Below, piece after piece: positions 12,801-25,200 of a stretch of DNA of 64,000 nt; the first letter of the stretch is position 1, and every line of letters begins with the position of its first letter. Under the pieces are notes generated by a model. The model had not been told where the DNA came from. It did not search any database and saw nothing but the letters and a program-made list of their open reading frames with translations. Source of the DNA: Amblyornis subalaris. Lineage: Eukaryota > Chordata > Aves > Passeriformes > Ptilonorhynchidae. Location: the NCBI GenBank assembly GCA_018881555.1, contig JACAXG010000026.1:6367965-6431964 (forward strand). The letters run 5' to 3'. A program made the position numbers and the translations under genes.

Positions 12801-15800
12801 ATCAGAAAATTAAATACATGCTCCTCTTTCATATGACATAGATCCTTCACTTCATAATTCTTGTAAGCCAACGGCATGTTAGCACATTCCCCAACTGACA
12901 ACAGGCAGAAATACGAAATTCCCATATCTCAGCAACTGCCAGATCCCGGGGAGTGTCNGTAAAACCCACTGCTGAAGTAGATGTTTACTCACAGGATAAA
13001 TAACCTACTGCTACTGTCTCTTACTCTACTGTGTAAGTGGCATGAATCTGTGCATGAGGAGGTTCCAGTACTGCTTAATACTCAGGTATTCAAGTGCTGC
13101 TCAAAAGTGGAATTTGTTTTTAATTTGCCATTAATAACAAGCTGTTGCACTCTCACACAGGCACATACTGAACACTGCAGAGAAGTTTTAATCTTGCAAA
13201 TTCAGCTCTAAAAACATATGTAAACTTCAGAACTGAGGTTGCCCAGGACATATGAAAAGACTCTAGAATGAGGCAAAAGCACTTGGCATATCTCTATTCG
13301 GTGTCACTGAAATGGCTAGAACCATTCATCAAAAAAAACCTTCATAGCTTATTGATTGAGGTGTATTAATAGGCACTTGCCTGAAAGACAGACATAGTCC
13401 AGATTGAAAATATAGGATATTACAGTTTTAATAAGGTTACATTCACTAGTGATTTCACGTTTTTCCCCTTCTTCATGGAACCTGTCAGCTTCTGCTCTCA
13501 AAGCCCTTATCCTTTCACACATTGTTATCTTTATAAAGGGGATAAGACAATATATAAAATCCACTTTACTAAAGGTCTCCCTTCATCCAGCATTACTGCT
13601 GAGATCCTTACACTGGCAGCAGTTTACCAAAGCACAGGCAAAAATCAATTTTAATTAGTATTTTTGGCTTTAATGAAAAGTGATTACAGAACTGGCATTT
13701 TAGTTAATACTGTTGAGATTTATAGTGGGGTGATGCTAATTAATTTTCTGTTGAATTGCTGTGGGCAATGAATAACTGCAATAAAATGGCAGATTTGCTG
13801 ATAGCAAAACTATATCAGCACTTCAGAGGTTCTTAACAAAAGGGAGCTTAATGGGTTGCAGGTATAATTTACATTACTTCTCATAAACTGCACATTATTG
13901 CTTCTTTGTAAAAGTGTTATGAAGAGCCAACTCTTTGTATTTTATAATGAGAGCAATGTCTTTTCCCACAATTTGGTGTCAGCATATGCAAGCCTTCTGT
14001 AGAGTGTGATAATATTTTAAGAACCTCTGCATAGGAAAGACTTTATCGAGCCAGAAAATTAATCTTCCCTTAAATCCTTTCCTGTTATATATTGTTGTTA
14101 TTCTATCATTAATTTTAGTGTTTTTCTCTGTAGAAAGATACAATTGAATAAGGCACTTGCCTTTGGACTTTGAGCAGTGCATGTCAGAAGTACTATAACT
14201 TATTGTGAGCTTGAACAATGCCTAGTTTTAGAGGGATATGATTCCACTTCAAGCCTCCAGGTGCTATCCTAGAGCCCACTGGCTTTGGGAGTGTCGGACT
14301 CCATCTAATTTTTCCAAACCACAGTAGAACTGGCACAGCCTCCCCGACTTCAGAGCAGTCATTGTTTGTGAAACATTTACCAACCCCATCTGAGTCAGGA
14401 GAGAGGTTTTCATACACCCTGTGTCAAATTACAGCTGCCCAGTGGGGCTCATATGCAGACATGGAAACGAAACATGGAAACCCTGTTTTTTCCCTGGAGC
14501 TGGGGTAGTGGAGGCAATGCTAGGGATGAGAGAGCATTGATGGAGCTCTCGTGTGACTGACCTCCAGGAGAGGTTGACCCACGGTGGGTTGGCATTGTGA
14601 GCAGTGGAGGATGCATCTCCTCGTAAGTGCAGAAAAAAATAATTGCTCAGGAAGGAAGGAATGGCTTCTACTCCAGGCTTTATGGAGATACTATGACACT
14701 AGCATTTGTCCCTGGTGAAGGAAGTGCTGCCAAAAGTATTAAGAAAATAATGAGTTCCTCAAATAATGAAAGCAGCTGGCTTTGTTTTCCTGGTCAAAAA
14801 CACAGGCAAATTCCTCTTTTAGGCTTATCCTAGCTTTAAGCCTTTTTTGGTAGGTATGAGGAATGGAAACTTCCATAATTTCAAACAAAATCCAAAATTC
14901 TCCTTTGAACTTTTTGGCTCTAGTGTCTGAGACCTTATAAAATGCACTCAAAAAGAAAAGTTTCAGAGGGAAATCATGGGCATTGCCACCAATCAGATAG
15001 AATTAATGTCCCACCTTCAAAGGCAGGTCCAGCTGCAAATGCCTATCCCAGCCACCATTTAACCCTTCTAACACATATGAAGGAATATAATGAATTTGCA
15101 TCACATAGTGCCTACCACAGACTGTTTCAGACAGGAACACTGGACACTTTTCACATCTAACAGAACTAGAAAATATGGTTGCACCTTGTCTAAGGTAGGG
15201 AGTTATTTGTTAGTGGTAAAGCTTAACTTACCACTAATAAAACAATATGTGATTTAATTATGATAATTATAAGAACATCTTAAATATATTTCCTATTCTT
15301 TAAGTATCAGAAAAAATACAATACAAACAAAAATGTCTTCTAAAGCTAGAAGGAATTGCTTTAGGTATTGCAATACATATGATGGTAAATTCTTGGAGAG
15401 CATAACAACACTAAATATTGACATCAAATAGAATTAGGCAGGTACCTAAACATATTGGAAAATCTTTCTGCAAGCCCTAGATTTGAAGCAGAAGCAGATG
15501 AGATATATTTTAAATGCAGAGTTTTTTACAGTGATGACTGGTTTTATTCTGGTTTAATAAGGAAATGACATTTATGTGATTACTCTATGTATGCAGGCAT
15601 ATGTGTGTCTATTGCTACTTTCTTTTTAAATATCTTTAGAATCTCCTGTCCAATTTTGATCAAATCTGACAGATGAGAGGATATTAAGCTATTAAGTTCC
15701 TACAAGTGGCTGAATAGGGGCAAGAGATGCTACTTGTCTACAGTCAGTAACCCTACTGAGGAAAAGGCTCAAGCATGAGCTCACCCTTCAACAGGCATCA

Positions 15801-16710
15801 CAGGATCATAGCAGAGAGACTTTGAGATAAAAACCCATCAGGCATCATTAGTTTTAATGCTCACAGACTGACTTGGTTCTCCCCTCCTCCCTCCCTGCCC
15901 AAATACTTGAAAATTGGCTGTAGGCTGTTTTCTGCTTTGTTTAAATAATATCCATTTGCAGGCCAGGTGACACATTAGGCACTACATTAGTCTCCATGAC
16001 TGCCACTATGATCTTGAGGGCCAGACTGTGGCTCGCTGAGGATGGATGCACAATTGGAGAAAGCTTGTGTGTGCCATTCTTCCAGCATGTCCCTTGCTAC
16101 AGAGAGGTAGCAAAACAGCTTTTATTCGGTCATGCAAAGCTGCTTATTGCTAGCACACCCATGGCAAAAAAAAGAAGGAAGAGGCTAAGTCCCAACTTTC
16201 CAGCCATACTGACTTGCATTGAGATTATTCACATTATTAAGCTGATATGAAATTAAACAGTTTTATCTTTGATCTAAACAATACCACCTATGCATTTGTA
16301 TTTAGCAGTAGAGAATCCTGTAGTAGCACAAAATAAAAATGATCTGAAGGTCATGATGGTACTTGTGATGCAGGAATACTCAGTCACCTTTTTCACAGGA
16401 AAGAAATGTTCACTAGCATATTACTGGGCTTTAGTAAGAGGTATAGGCTTTAAGAAAGGTANGAAAACTGGAGTCTTCCTTAGAGACTGACTAAAAAGCA
16501 ACTCAGAGTATTCAAATTGTCACATAAACCTGAAAATGAAAGACTCAGCCCATGGTAACGTTGTCACTTGAAGCTGAATGTTAGATTTGATTAACATCCA
16601 CTACATCACTAACAGGCTTCCTAAGTACTGAAGCTACTTTCAGATGGTAGGAGATAATACAAAGCTGGTGTGCTTAATGATTTAGATTGACATCCATTAC
16701 CTCATCCATT
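12801..16710. other. Unique AT-rich DNA, no gene seen
   Basis: No frame exceeds 84 codons. Around 13680-13960 the sequence is AT-rich but not simple, with TAATTA-type homeodomain core words. It has the texture of a conserved non-coding element, but conservation cannot be judged here. No repeat is recognised. Confidence 0.5.
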
Positions 16711-18036
16711 ACCCTGGAAACTACAGGCTGTTAGTCTCACTTCAGTGCCTGGTAAAATTATGGAGAAGATTATTCTGGGAGGTATTGAAAAACACCTGAA
16801 AGACAACTCAGTCATTGGTCACAGCTTCATGAGGGGAAAGCCCTGCTTATCAAACCTGGTTTCCTTTTATGACAAGGTAACCCATCCAGTTGATCAAGGG
16901 AAGCCAGTTGATGTTATTGTTATCCTTTTAGATTTCAGTAAAGCTTTTGATACTGTCTCTCTGAGGATTCTTCTTGATAAAATGTCTATCCCCCAGTGGA
17001 TAAACGCATCATGGGATGGGTGAGCAACTGGCTCATGGGTCAGGCACAAAGGGTTACAGTGAATGGGGTGACATCAGACNGGGGACCTGTCACTGGTGGG
17101 GTTCCACAGGGCTCCATCCTTGGCCCTGTGCTCTTCAACATCTTCCTAAATGGCTTGGACACAGGACTAGAAGGGAGACTGAGCAAGTTCACAATGATAC
17201 AAAACTGGGAGGGGCCATTGGCTGCCTTGAAGGCAGGGAGGCCCTGCAGAGAGACCTCACAAATCAACCTTCATGTTGAACATGAAGTTCAACAAAGTGC
17301 TGGATTCTGCACCTGGGACAGGGCAACCCTGTCTGTGTGTACAGGCTGGGGGATGAGAGGCTGGAGAGCAGCGCTGGTGAAAGNGAGCTGGGGGTCCTGG
17401 CTGATGGCCAGTTGAACGTGAGTCAGCAGTGCCCTGCCAGCCAGGAGGGACAACGCGTCCTGGGAGGCATCAGGCACAGCATCGCCAGCTGGGCAAGGGA
17501 GGGGATTGTCCCACTCTGCTCTGCACTGGGGCGGCCTCACCTCAACTCCTGGGGGCAGTTCTGGATGTCACAATATAAGAAAGATATAAAGCTATTAGAG
17601 AGTGTCCAAAGGAGGATCATGAAGATGGTGAAGGGCCTTGAGGGGCAACTGAGGGCACTTGGTTTGTTCAGCCTGGAGGAGAGGAGACTGAGGGGAGACC
17701 TCATTGGGGTCTGCAGCTTCCTCGTGAGGGGAAGGTGGAGGGGCAGGCACTGATCTCTTCTCTGTGGTAATCAGTGACAGGACCTGAGCAAATGGCCTGA
17801 AATTGTGTTTAGGCTTGAGTATTAGAAAAAGATTCTTCCCCCAGAGGGTGGTTGGGCACTGGAACAGGCTCCCCAGGGAAGTGGTCACAGCGCCAAGCCT
17901 GACAGAGCTTGAGAAGTGTTTGGACAACACTATCTGGCATATGGTGTGACTCTTGGGGCTCTCCTGTACAGGACTAAGAGTTGGACTTGATGATCTTTGT
18001 AAGTCCCTTCCAGCTCAGTTTTTTCGGTGACGTTGT
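16711..18036 (+). mobile_element. CR1 LINE with decayed reverse transcriptase
   Basis: This is the longest element in the window, covering the 3' third of a CR1 non-LTR retrotransposon. Frames at 16745-17023, 16996-17415, 17016-17279 and 17337-17753 together cover the palm and thumb of a reverse transcriptase and its C-terminal region. Visible motifs are PGKIMEKII near the start, the motif-A relative LLDFSKAFDTV, and the motif-B relative [15 protein letters not shown]. The catalytic motif-C region (normally F-A-D-D) is broken by a frameshift at about 17190, and the first aspartate codon there now reads as asparagine. Further frameshifts follow, so the protein cannot be active. The endonuclease half is missing by 5' truncation. 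The 3' UTR runs to about 18036. Confidence 0.95.
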
Positions 18037-18133
18037 GATCTAGAGTTCCAGATGTGCCGCACCCAGGAAACTATTCAGTTTACGTCAAAATGTTTTTACT
18101 CTCTGGTAGGTATTGGTCCTTTAGCAAACACAT

Positions 18134-18515
18134 TGTGCTTGTTTTGGCTAGGATAGAGTTAATTTTCTTCATAGTGGCTGGTATCGGGCTGTGTTTTGGA
18201 TTTGTGCTGAAAAGAATGTTGATAGCACAGAGATGTTTTTGTTATTACTGAGCAGTGCTTGCACAGGACCAAGTCCTTTTCTGCCTCTCGATCCTGCCTC
18301 GCNTGGATTTGGGAGGGGACACAGCTGTCACAGCTGACCCCAACAGACCAAAGGGGTATTCCACACTCTATAGTGTCATTCTCAGCATATAAAGCTGGGG
18401 GAAGAAGAAGGAACTGAGTTACTCACAACGGAGCCTTTCTCTCTTGGAGATGGCTGAACACCTGCCTGTCCATGGGAAGTGGCGAATGAATTCCTTGTTT
18501 TGTTTTGCTCTTTTT
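18134..18515 (+). mobile_element. Solo LTR of an endogenous retrovirus, 3'-truncated
   Basis: The segment starts TGTG and continues with GGATAGAGTTAATTTTC, then AGCAGTGCTTGCACAGGACC, a CATATAAA box near 18386-18393, and CACCTGCCTGTCCATGGGAA. I recognise this order from an LTR family widespread in birds, probably of the ERVL group; the family name is inferred from memory. The U3 promoter (TATA) and part of R are present. The expected 3' end is missing, because similarity stops near 18515. No gag, pol or env sequence is attached. It lies about 100 bp past a CR1 3' end. Confidence 0.8.
18386..18393 (+). promoter_or_regulatory. TATA box of the LTR
   Basis: CATATAAA sits in the U3 part of the solo LTR, followed by a purine-rich stretch as expected just before the start of R. 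In an intact LTR this would position transcription initiation. Whether this old copy still initiates transcripts cannot be told from sequence alone. Confidence 0.5.
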
Positions 18516-21500
18516 TTAATCCAAAAATGACAAATGTTTGACTTCTTTTGACTGCTTTAACTTTGTCAGCAGTTAAGTGTGCCTAACATCCCCAAAAAAT
18601 CAGACTATGTGGAGCAGCTCTCCATCAAACCCTAAGTAATCACTGGGATGGAATTCACANTAGGCTCAAAACCATCCCCTCCAGACTGCTGTGTAACAGG
18701 CTGGAGAAGAAAATAACTGTGGGTGCTCACCTCACACAAAGCTGTTGAACTTGTCAGCTGCTTTACAGCAGACACCACCTGAAGAGACTTTAAATTTGAC
18801 TCNCAAAAGATGTTGATTTTAAGCACAGCTTCGTATTTGGCCCGTAGGAGANGTTATTCCCACTGCAACAAGTCCACAATTTAAAAAGATATCTCTGACC
18901 AGCCGTGCCTCTCCGTGGTTTTCTGGTTGCTCTTCAGCCATCCTCCTCCTGCAGTGGCGTTTTCCTGGCTCTGAAAAACAACATCCTGTTCCAATATATT
19001 TTCTTCATGAGAAAATGCCACCCCACTTGCCNGTTTTGCTGCCCTCCAGCTGGCCGTGTTTCTCCACGCCTGTCACAGTCTACTGTTGTACGGGAATGGC
19101 CGGATTTGAAGAGGAGGGAGAACCATTTGGCATTAGCTCCCATTCCAGCTCCCCATTTTTCTGATGAGCGAGTCTGTGAGAGCAGCCTTTTGCTCCCCTC
19201 TAATGTGCGGCACGCAAAGGGCCACAGGACTCAGAAGACTGAGAGGTGGAAAAAAGCCTTAGCAATGGAATTAATGGAATTTCATTAAGCATGTACTCAA
19301 AGTGAAGCCAATGAGAGCTGGAGCACCTTGTTCTGGGCTTTTGTGAGTTAGAGCCTTGGACTGGTGAGTTCCTTCTCCCTTCTTTATGGTTTCACAACTT
19401 TTAATTTAGCACCTTCCTGAAGTCCATGAGTGAGCGGTTTTCTAGAAATTAAATAATGGCTCTGGAGTTGAACTCTGGAGTTGTACAAAGAGGAAAACCC
19501 CTTCAACTCTCTACTTTGCATTCAGCACAACGATTTCTCGTATATACTCGTTTGTTTATAGCCCTTCAGCTAATTCTTGACCTATATGATTCTGTTCCTA
19601 TCTAAGGCAATTAAAATAATTCCTAGAACTGGGTATCATGACACACTGATTAAATGCTTCTCTTTAGCTGAAAAAGCCACAGTCTTTGCCTTCCCTGCTA
19701 ATTTCATAATTCTGGCAAAGAAAGCAATCAAGATTTCCTGGCAAGATTGAAGCTTTACAGATTAGCATGAATGTTTCCAGCAGTCCTGTTATCCTGTTAC
19801 ATATAGGGCCAACCTGAACCCAATATAAATGTTTTGCATGGATAGCATGTAGCTGTGCAAAAACACACTGGAGTGCCTTAGGAGAGGAACCAAACCTTAA
19901 GTGGAAATGTTCACTTCTAGAGGTAGCAGATGCTTCATTTTGCCAAGTGCCATCTGCACAGTTTGGATGAGCACACTGGAGGATAGTAGGTTGAAACTTA
20001 TCCTCCATCCATGCTTTCTCTCTTGCTCCCCTGTCTCAGAGCAAGGATCAGCAGTGCCCATGACTCTTGCAAGTGCCAGGAACTGCTGTTCAAAGAGAGT
20101 GGCAACATCACCACTGGCAAAGGGCAAAAGTGACAACCAATTTTCTGGGTACAGGGGGAAAGAAAATGTACTTTATCCTCAGGAACTGGACATGAATCAA
20201 AGATCATTAATGAAGTACATAAAAATATCACTTTTCCACCTCTCCTTGGCCCTGCATGAGATGGCCAGGTACTGTCTGAGAAACTGCATGCTTGAAGCAG
20301 GGGCCAGGATGGTACCAGTCCCAAATGTGGACAGGTTCTTCCTCCCCAGGCTAACATGAAATGTTGATGTTGGATGTCAGCAGCGTTCAGAAACACAGAG
20401 CTTGCTGCAGTGCCATGGGAGTAGTTGGCCTCCATGCTGGACTTATGCACTGACCTCATGTTGCTACTGAATCTTCATGCTGCCATCAAAACTACATCAC
20501 TGTCCATTTCTGAGTCTAAATTTATGCAAATGTTTTATGGATTTCCTACAATCCTTCCCCATACATGTCAGTTCTCTCTGGCAAACTTCAGTTCACTGAC
20601 CTCCAGTTGCACCAGTTCGATTTTTTGTTGATCTATTAAGCACACCAGGTCATGGAAGTGAATTTCACTTCAAAACAAAACACAATGAGCATGCTGGAAC
20701 ATGCTAGGTAAAGTAAGCAATAGTGTAGTCAGCTTCTAAGTCTGTACATTCCCTGGTCTCAGGTATTTATCTGATTCCATAGCATCCGGAAGCAAATATT
20801 ATTTACATTAATGACTTAAAGTACCTTTAAATATATTATTAATTTATAGTAAGAGAACAGTAGATCTTGAACTCAAATAACTTTGAAATGCCAAAAAAAA
20901 AAGTAAATTAAACAAGTAGATTACCTAAGGAAAAAAAAAATTTTTAGTTTGTGCCCTGAGATTTTAGCAGGTCTGGGGCAGATAGCATGTGAATGTTTAT
21001 GCAAAATATTTAACGAGGGACTTGATTACATGAGTTCTGACTTTAGCTATGGTATTTGCAGACCTGTTATCTNTAATTTTTGGGAGACACAGGGACAGTT
21101 AAGAAGAAATAGATACATCGACATGGCAGGATTTAGTGGCATTATGGAACCTGATTTAACTCTGAATTAGTTATTTCAGGTACAGAAAGAAGCCCAGCAG
21201 TTCTCCTGGTCCGGATACCCTTGCTGAGAGTATCACACTGCTTCAGGATCTCCAGTGCCTTCACAATGTATTGTGGAACATTCTGTGCTTATAGTCAGAA
21301 AAGAATTTTTTATGAAGTGACTCCCTGACTACTATTTCTCAGTTGCAGGCCATGGGTGCCACCATGCACCTGCTGTAGGTTAGGTCATGAAGGAAGAATT
21401 GTTGGCCAGAATTTTATTATTGCTGTAATGCAGATGTTTTGTGTGTTGAATAAGGAAATAAGAGTGGTCCCATGTGCTTACTTTTGATCTGGAACTGCTC

Positions 21501-22260
21501 AAGCTCCTCTCAGCTAAAAATATTTTGGGGGATATGTTTATAAGTCATCCAAAATGAAGCAGTTGTTTATAACTCTTCCAAATTTTGTATTTGCATTATA
21601 ATACTGTAGCAAACATGACCCAGATTTGAACTATGCAAAATACCTAATGAGACCTCCCTTAAATTTTTATTTATAAACTTAAAATGGGTGAAAACCAAAT
21701 TCTTAGCTTTGAAGATCCTCAGGCTTTGCTGTATTTCCAATGCAGATTTAAATTTTGCAGCAGCATACAAAAATACAAGAGAAAGTAATCTGCTAGTGAC
21801 CTGCTCTGTTTCATCTATTTAACTTTTTATCTACCTCAGAAAGAAAGTTCAATCAGTTTATATATATATTTATTCATAGTGGCGAAGGTGGCAGAATCCC
21901 TTGTATTTCCATGACGTATGAAAGTAAGTTATTTAAAAATTAATGTCATGTTTTAAAGTGCATTTCTACCCTCAGCAAGACTAAACGGCCATTGTTCAAT
22001 TTTTGGTCGTAAAACTGGTTTTATAGAGGAAAAGAGTTTTTCAGTGCAAATGACCCTTTCTGCTCACAACAGTGCTATGAAACTGCCTAAATACAATTAT
22101 TCATGAACTTCTGNCAGCAGGAAAAATTCCAGACATAGAAGTGAGGGGGATTTATCAATCCTAAGCCCAACATTTTAAACAGATAGAGGGTGTTTGATAC
22201 CAGCAAATGCTGACTTTTAAGCAATATCAGGCAAATGTTATAGAGCGAACATCAAATTAG
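18516..22260. other. Unique DNA, no gene seen
   Basis: At 19901-20459 both strands are open for about 150 codons in overlapping frames. Opposite-strand openness of equal length suggests base composition and not coding, and no domain is recognised. A 13-bp near-tandem duplication (CTCTGGAGTTG units) lies at 19460-19483. A short TA run is at 21857-21873. Confidence 0.5.
19460..19483. repeat. 13-bp tandem duplication
   Basis: Two copies of CTCTGGAGTTG are separated by AA and lie head to tail. This is a small slippage-type duplication in otherwise unique DNA. Confidence 0.7.
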
Positions 22261-25200
22261 CTCACTGAGACAGCACAGATCCTGGCGGAGCAGCGTCACA
22301 TCACGAAACAGCACAGCACTCTGACTTCTCCACAAGAAAGCTAAGCTCTAATAGGCCTATCCATCACCTCTGGATGCATGTGGACTGGCACTCAGCCACC
22401 GTGCTGCTTTGCTCCTGCTTGGCACAGGAACAGGGCTCTCAGGTGTCTCCAGACTCCTGCTTTTCCCAAGCAGATCCATGAAGCTGCTCATTTTCCCTGT
22501 GCAACTGCTGCTTTGTGCACACTTTAAATCTTCAGATCTGCAGCTTCCTCCCTCTGTGGGATTTTTCTAGCCCTTCCAAAAAAAGTCTTTTTCGCTCCTC
22601 TCTTTCTCTTTGTGCTATGTGGTCTGTATTCCTGCTTTATCACCCTCTGACCCTCCAGAGATAAGAGATAAGCAGAGATATTTTTGCTTAGCACTTTTCT
22701 TCCCTCCGTTGCTGCCTCTTGCCTCTCCTGTCTTCCAAGTACAAGGTGACAGTCTGGATTCGCTGAAATTCATTGCACTGTGAAGTTCATTACAGTTTGA
22801 ATTTTATACTCATGGAAATCAACACAGCCAAGGTGTCCTACTGGGATAAGCTGCCNCGTGATACACCTACTGTTATTAGCTATTTCTGAAAAATATTCCT
22901 TTTATTACGAAATCCCTGCACAATGGGAACATGAACTCCAAAAAAATGGGCAAAACAGAAATACACATTTACCTTCACTATCATATCAACCATCATTAGA
23001 GCCTGAAATTTTAAAATAGTCTATTGGTAAAATTAAATTTTGGTTGTAGTGCGTTTGTCACGATTTCAAACTTCCTCTACATGCACCATGACTGTCTGAG
23101 TGTCTTTCTAATCCTCTCACTAAAACGTCAGGGGAAAGTATCCAGAACTAGCTAAATGGTACATATTTAAATAATCAATTTAAATAGTAAGTAGTAACAT
23201 GCCTGACAAACAGAAAGAGCGATCTACGATAAGGACAAGATAAGTTTCAGTCAGAAGTTGACTGAGGGGGAGGAAATCTTTCTCCAACATCTGTTTGGCT
23301 CATTTGGATTAATCCTCTCCAATTATTCCATATTGTCCCTCCAGGGAGCACGGAGGGATTCTGTGTTCCAAAATCAAAGTGATTGATCTCATGTACAGGA
23401 GTTTAGAAGGTCAGCTCAGTGAAAGGGAGAATCACGAGAATATGAGTAACTGAGCTAGATTTTGTGTGTGCTGAGTGGGGAGGAAAAAGTGCACGTCAAG
23501 TCCTTCATCTTTCCTTGGCGACAGAAGGTGACACAGTCACAGTAAGTGGCGGAGTGAGAGAATATTCCCTCCCATATCCTCCTTACCATCTCCAGGGCAG
23601 TGGCCTGAATGGGCACATGGCAGCCAAACAGATCTCCCAGTGACTTTCTATAACTCATACACNGTCCTAGAGGTTATTGCTGTCACTTACCATCTTTATC
23701 ACACTGGTGGTTAAAGGGTCTGGGTTGATAAATCTCAACCATGTGCATGGGAGACTACAAATCTACAGGAGAGCCCCTGATCTGGGGTTTATTGATGGCA
23801 TTCTCTTTCTCCCAATGAAAGCTTCTAACTGCTCTCTGGAAATCTCACAGAGCTCCCAGCTTAATTAACTCTGATCTAAATTAACTGATAATTGAGTAAA
23901 ACTTACATTATTTACCTTTTGCTTCTTAAGGAATCCAGAAGAGTTTAAAGTAATCCATAGTCTGTAGTCTGTCGTCCAAACACATTTTTACACTAAGTCC
24001 TAGTCCAAATCCTTGTACTTTAATCAGATGCACGAGGCCTCTCCCATCTGTGCCATAAGCTTCTCCCAACAGAGCCCTTTGGCAGTGAGTGATGTGCCTT
24101 GTGGGATCTCCAAACCAGCAGCTTCTCTAGCACAGCCTCCTTCACTGAAAATGGAGGAGTTCTTGGATGCATCAGTTCCAGGGTCACATGTTTGGAAATA
24201 TCCACAAGCCAATAAGGTAAAGAAGTCCTTTATGGGCTCTGTCTGCCCCGAGTGTACTGTGGGATGCCCACCAGTACCTGTGCAAATGCCTGATGTGAAC
24301 GTGAATCATCATATCTGAAATGACAGATCTCTGCATACAAGAATTGGGATCCCCAGAGAGCTGTTCAGTATAATCCGGGATAGCACTGCAGTAATTAGTG
24401 AGCCAAAACCTCTTTCAGTTTCCATTTTCTTTGCTTTGAACTCAGCAAAATTTTTAGGGTCTGATTTCGTGTGAGTAAATCTGACGAGACTTGTAACAAA
24501 TTCTTGATGACTTTGCATTTTTGTATTCAGCCACTTGATTTAAGTTTTAGAAATCTGTCTAAATCCTTGGAGTGCTAATGGGTTATGATGAGAAATTATT
24601 TCTTTAAAATAGAGGTAATGTTTGAAATNATGGATGCCTGCAGGGTGNTTGTTTGGTTTGTTTTTTTTGTTGCTTGGCCTCTGAGTTTTAGGGATTTTTT
24701 TTCATTGGAAAAGTCATGGTGCAATAGATTGGATGTTTTATGAGCATATCAAAATCTTAAGCACTGGCAGCAATTCCATTTATTAAACAAAACCCAAAGA
24801 TGTATTCAATTGTCTACTGCTGTAGTTCTCAGAGAACTGAGAAATAGGAGCAATATGTAATTAATCTTTTGTGCTGCAGTTTAAAATAGGCTATGCAATT
24901 TAATTTTTGTTTGATTTTTCTCTCTTTGTTTTCTTTAAAGTTTAAATTTGTACATCACCTAAATAAATGAGAATCTGTTTACAAGGTGGGTTTTATCAGC
25001 TGGTGGAGTTATTGATATTTCGTTATTGCAGGGCTTGCAACCTGCAAAATGTTTTATCGTTCTGTTTCAGTAAATCAAGGCACATTATTTCTGGAAACAT
25101 CACTTTGTGGAGCAAAGGAGGAAAATACCTCTTTGCTTCTACCTTTGTGTTTTCCATCCTTACCTTCTGGTAGGTGAGGTTTGCTCTCTGAGGAGCCTGT

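Noticed and set aside
19901..20459. Overlapping 152- and 153-codon frames on opposite strands
   Set aside because: Equal openness on both strands suggests base composition. No domain was recognised on either strand.
24013..24318. Frame ending near a good donor-like AATAAG|GTAAAG
   Set aside because: No convincing acceptor precedes it and the peptide is not recognised. A single donor-like site is common by chance.
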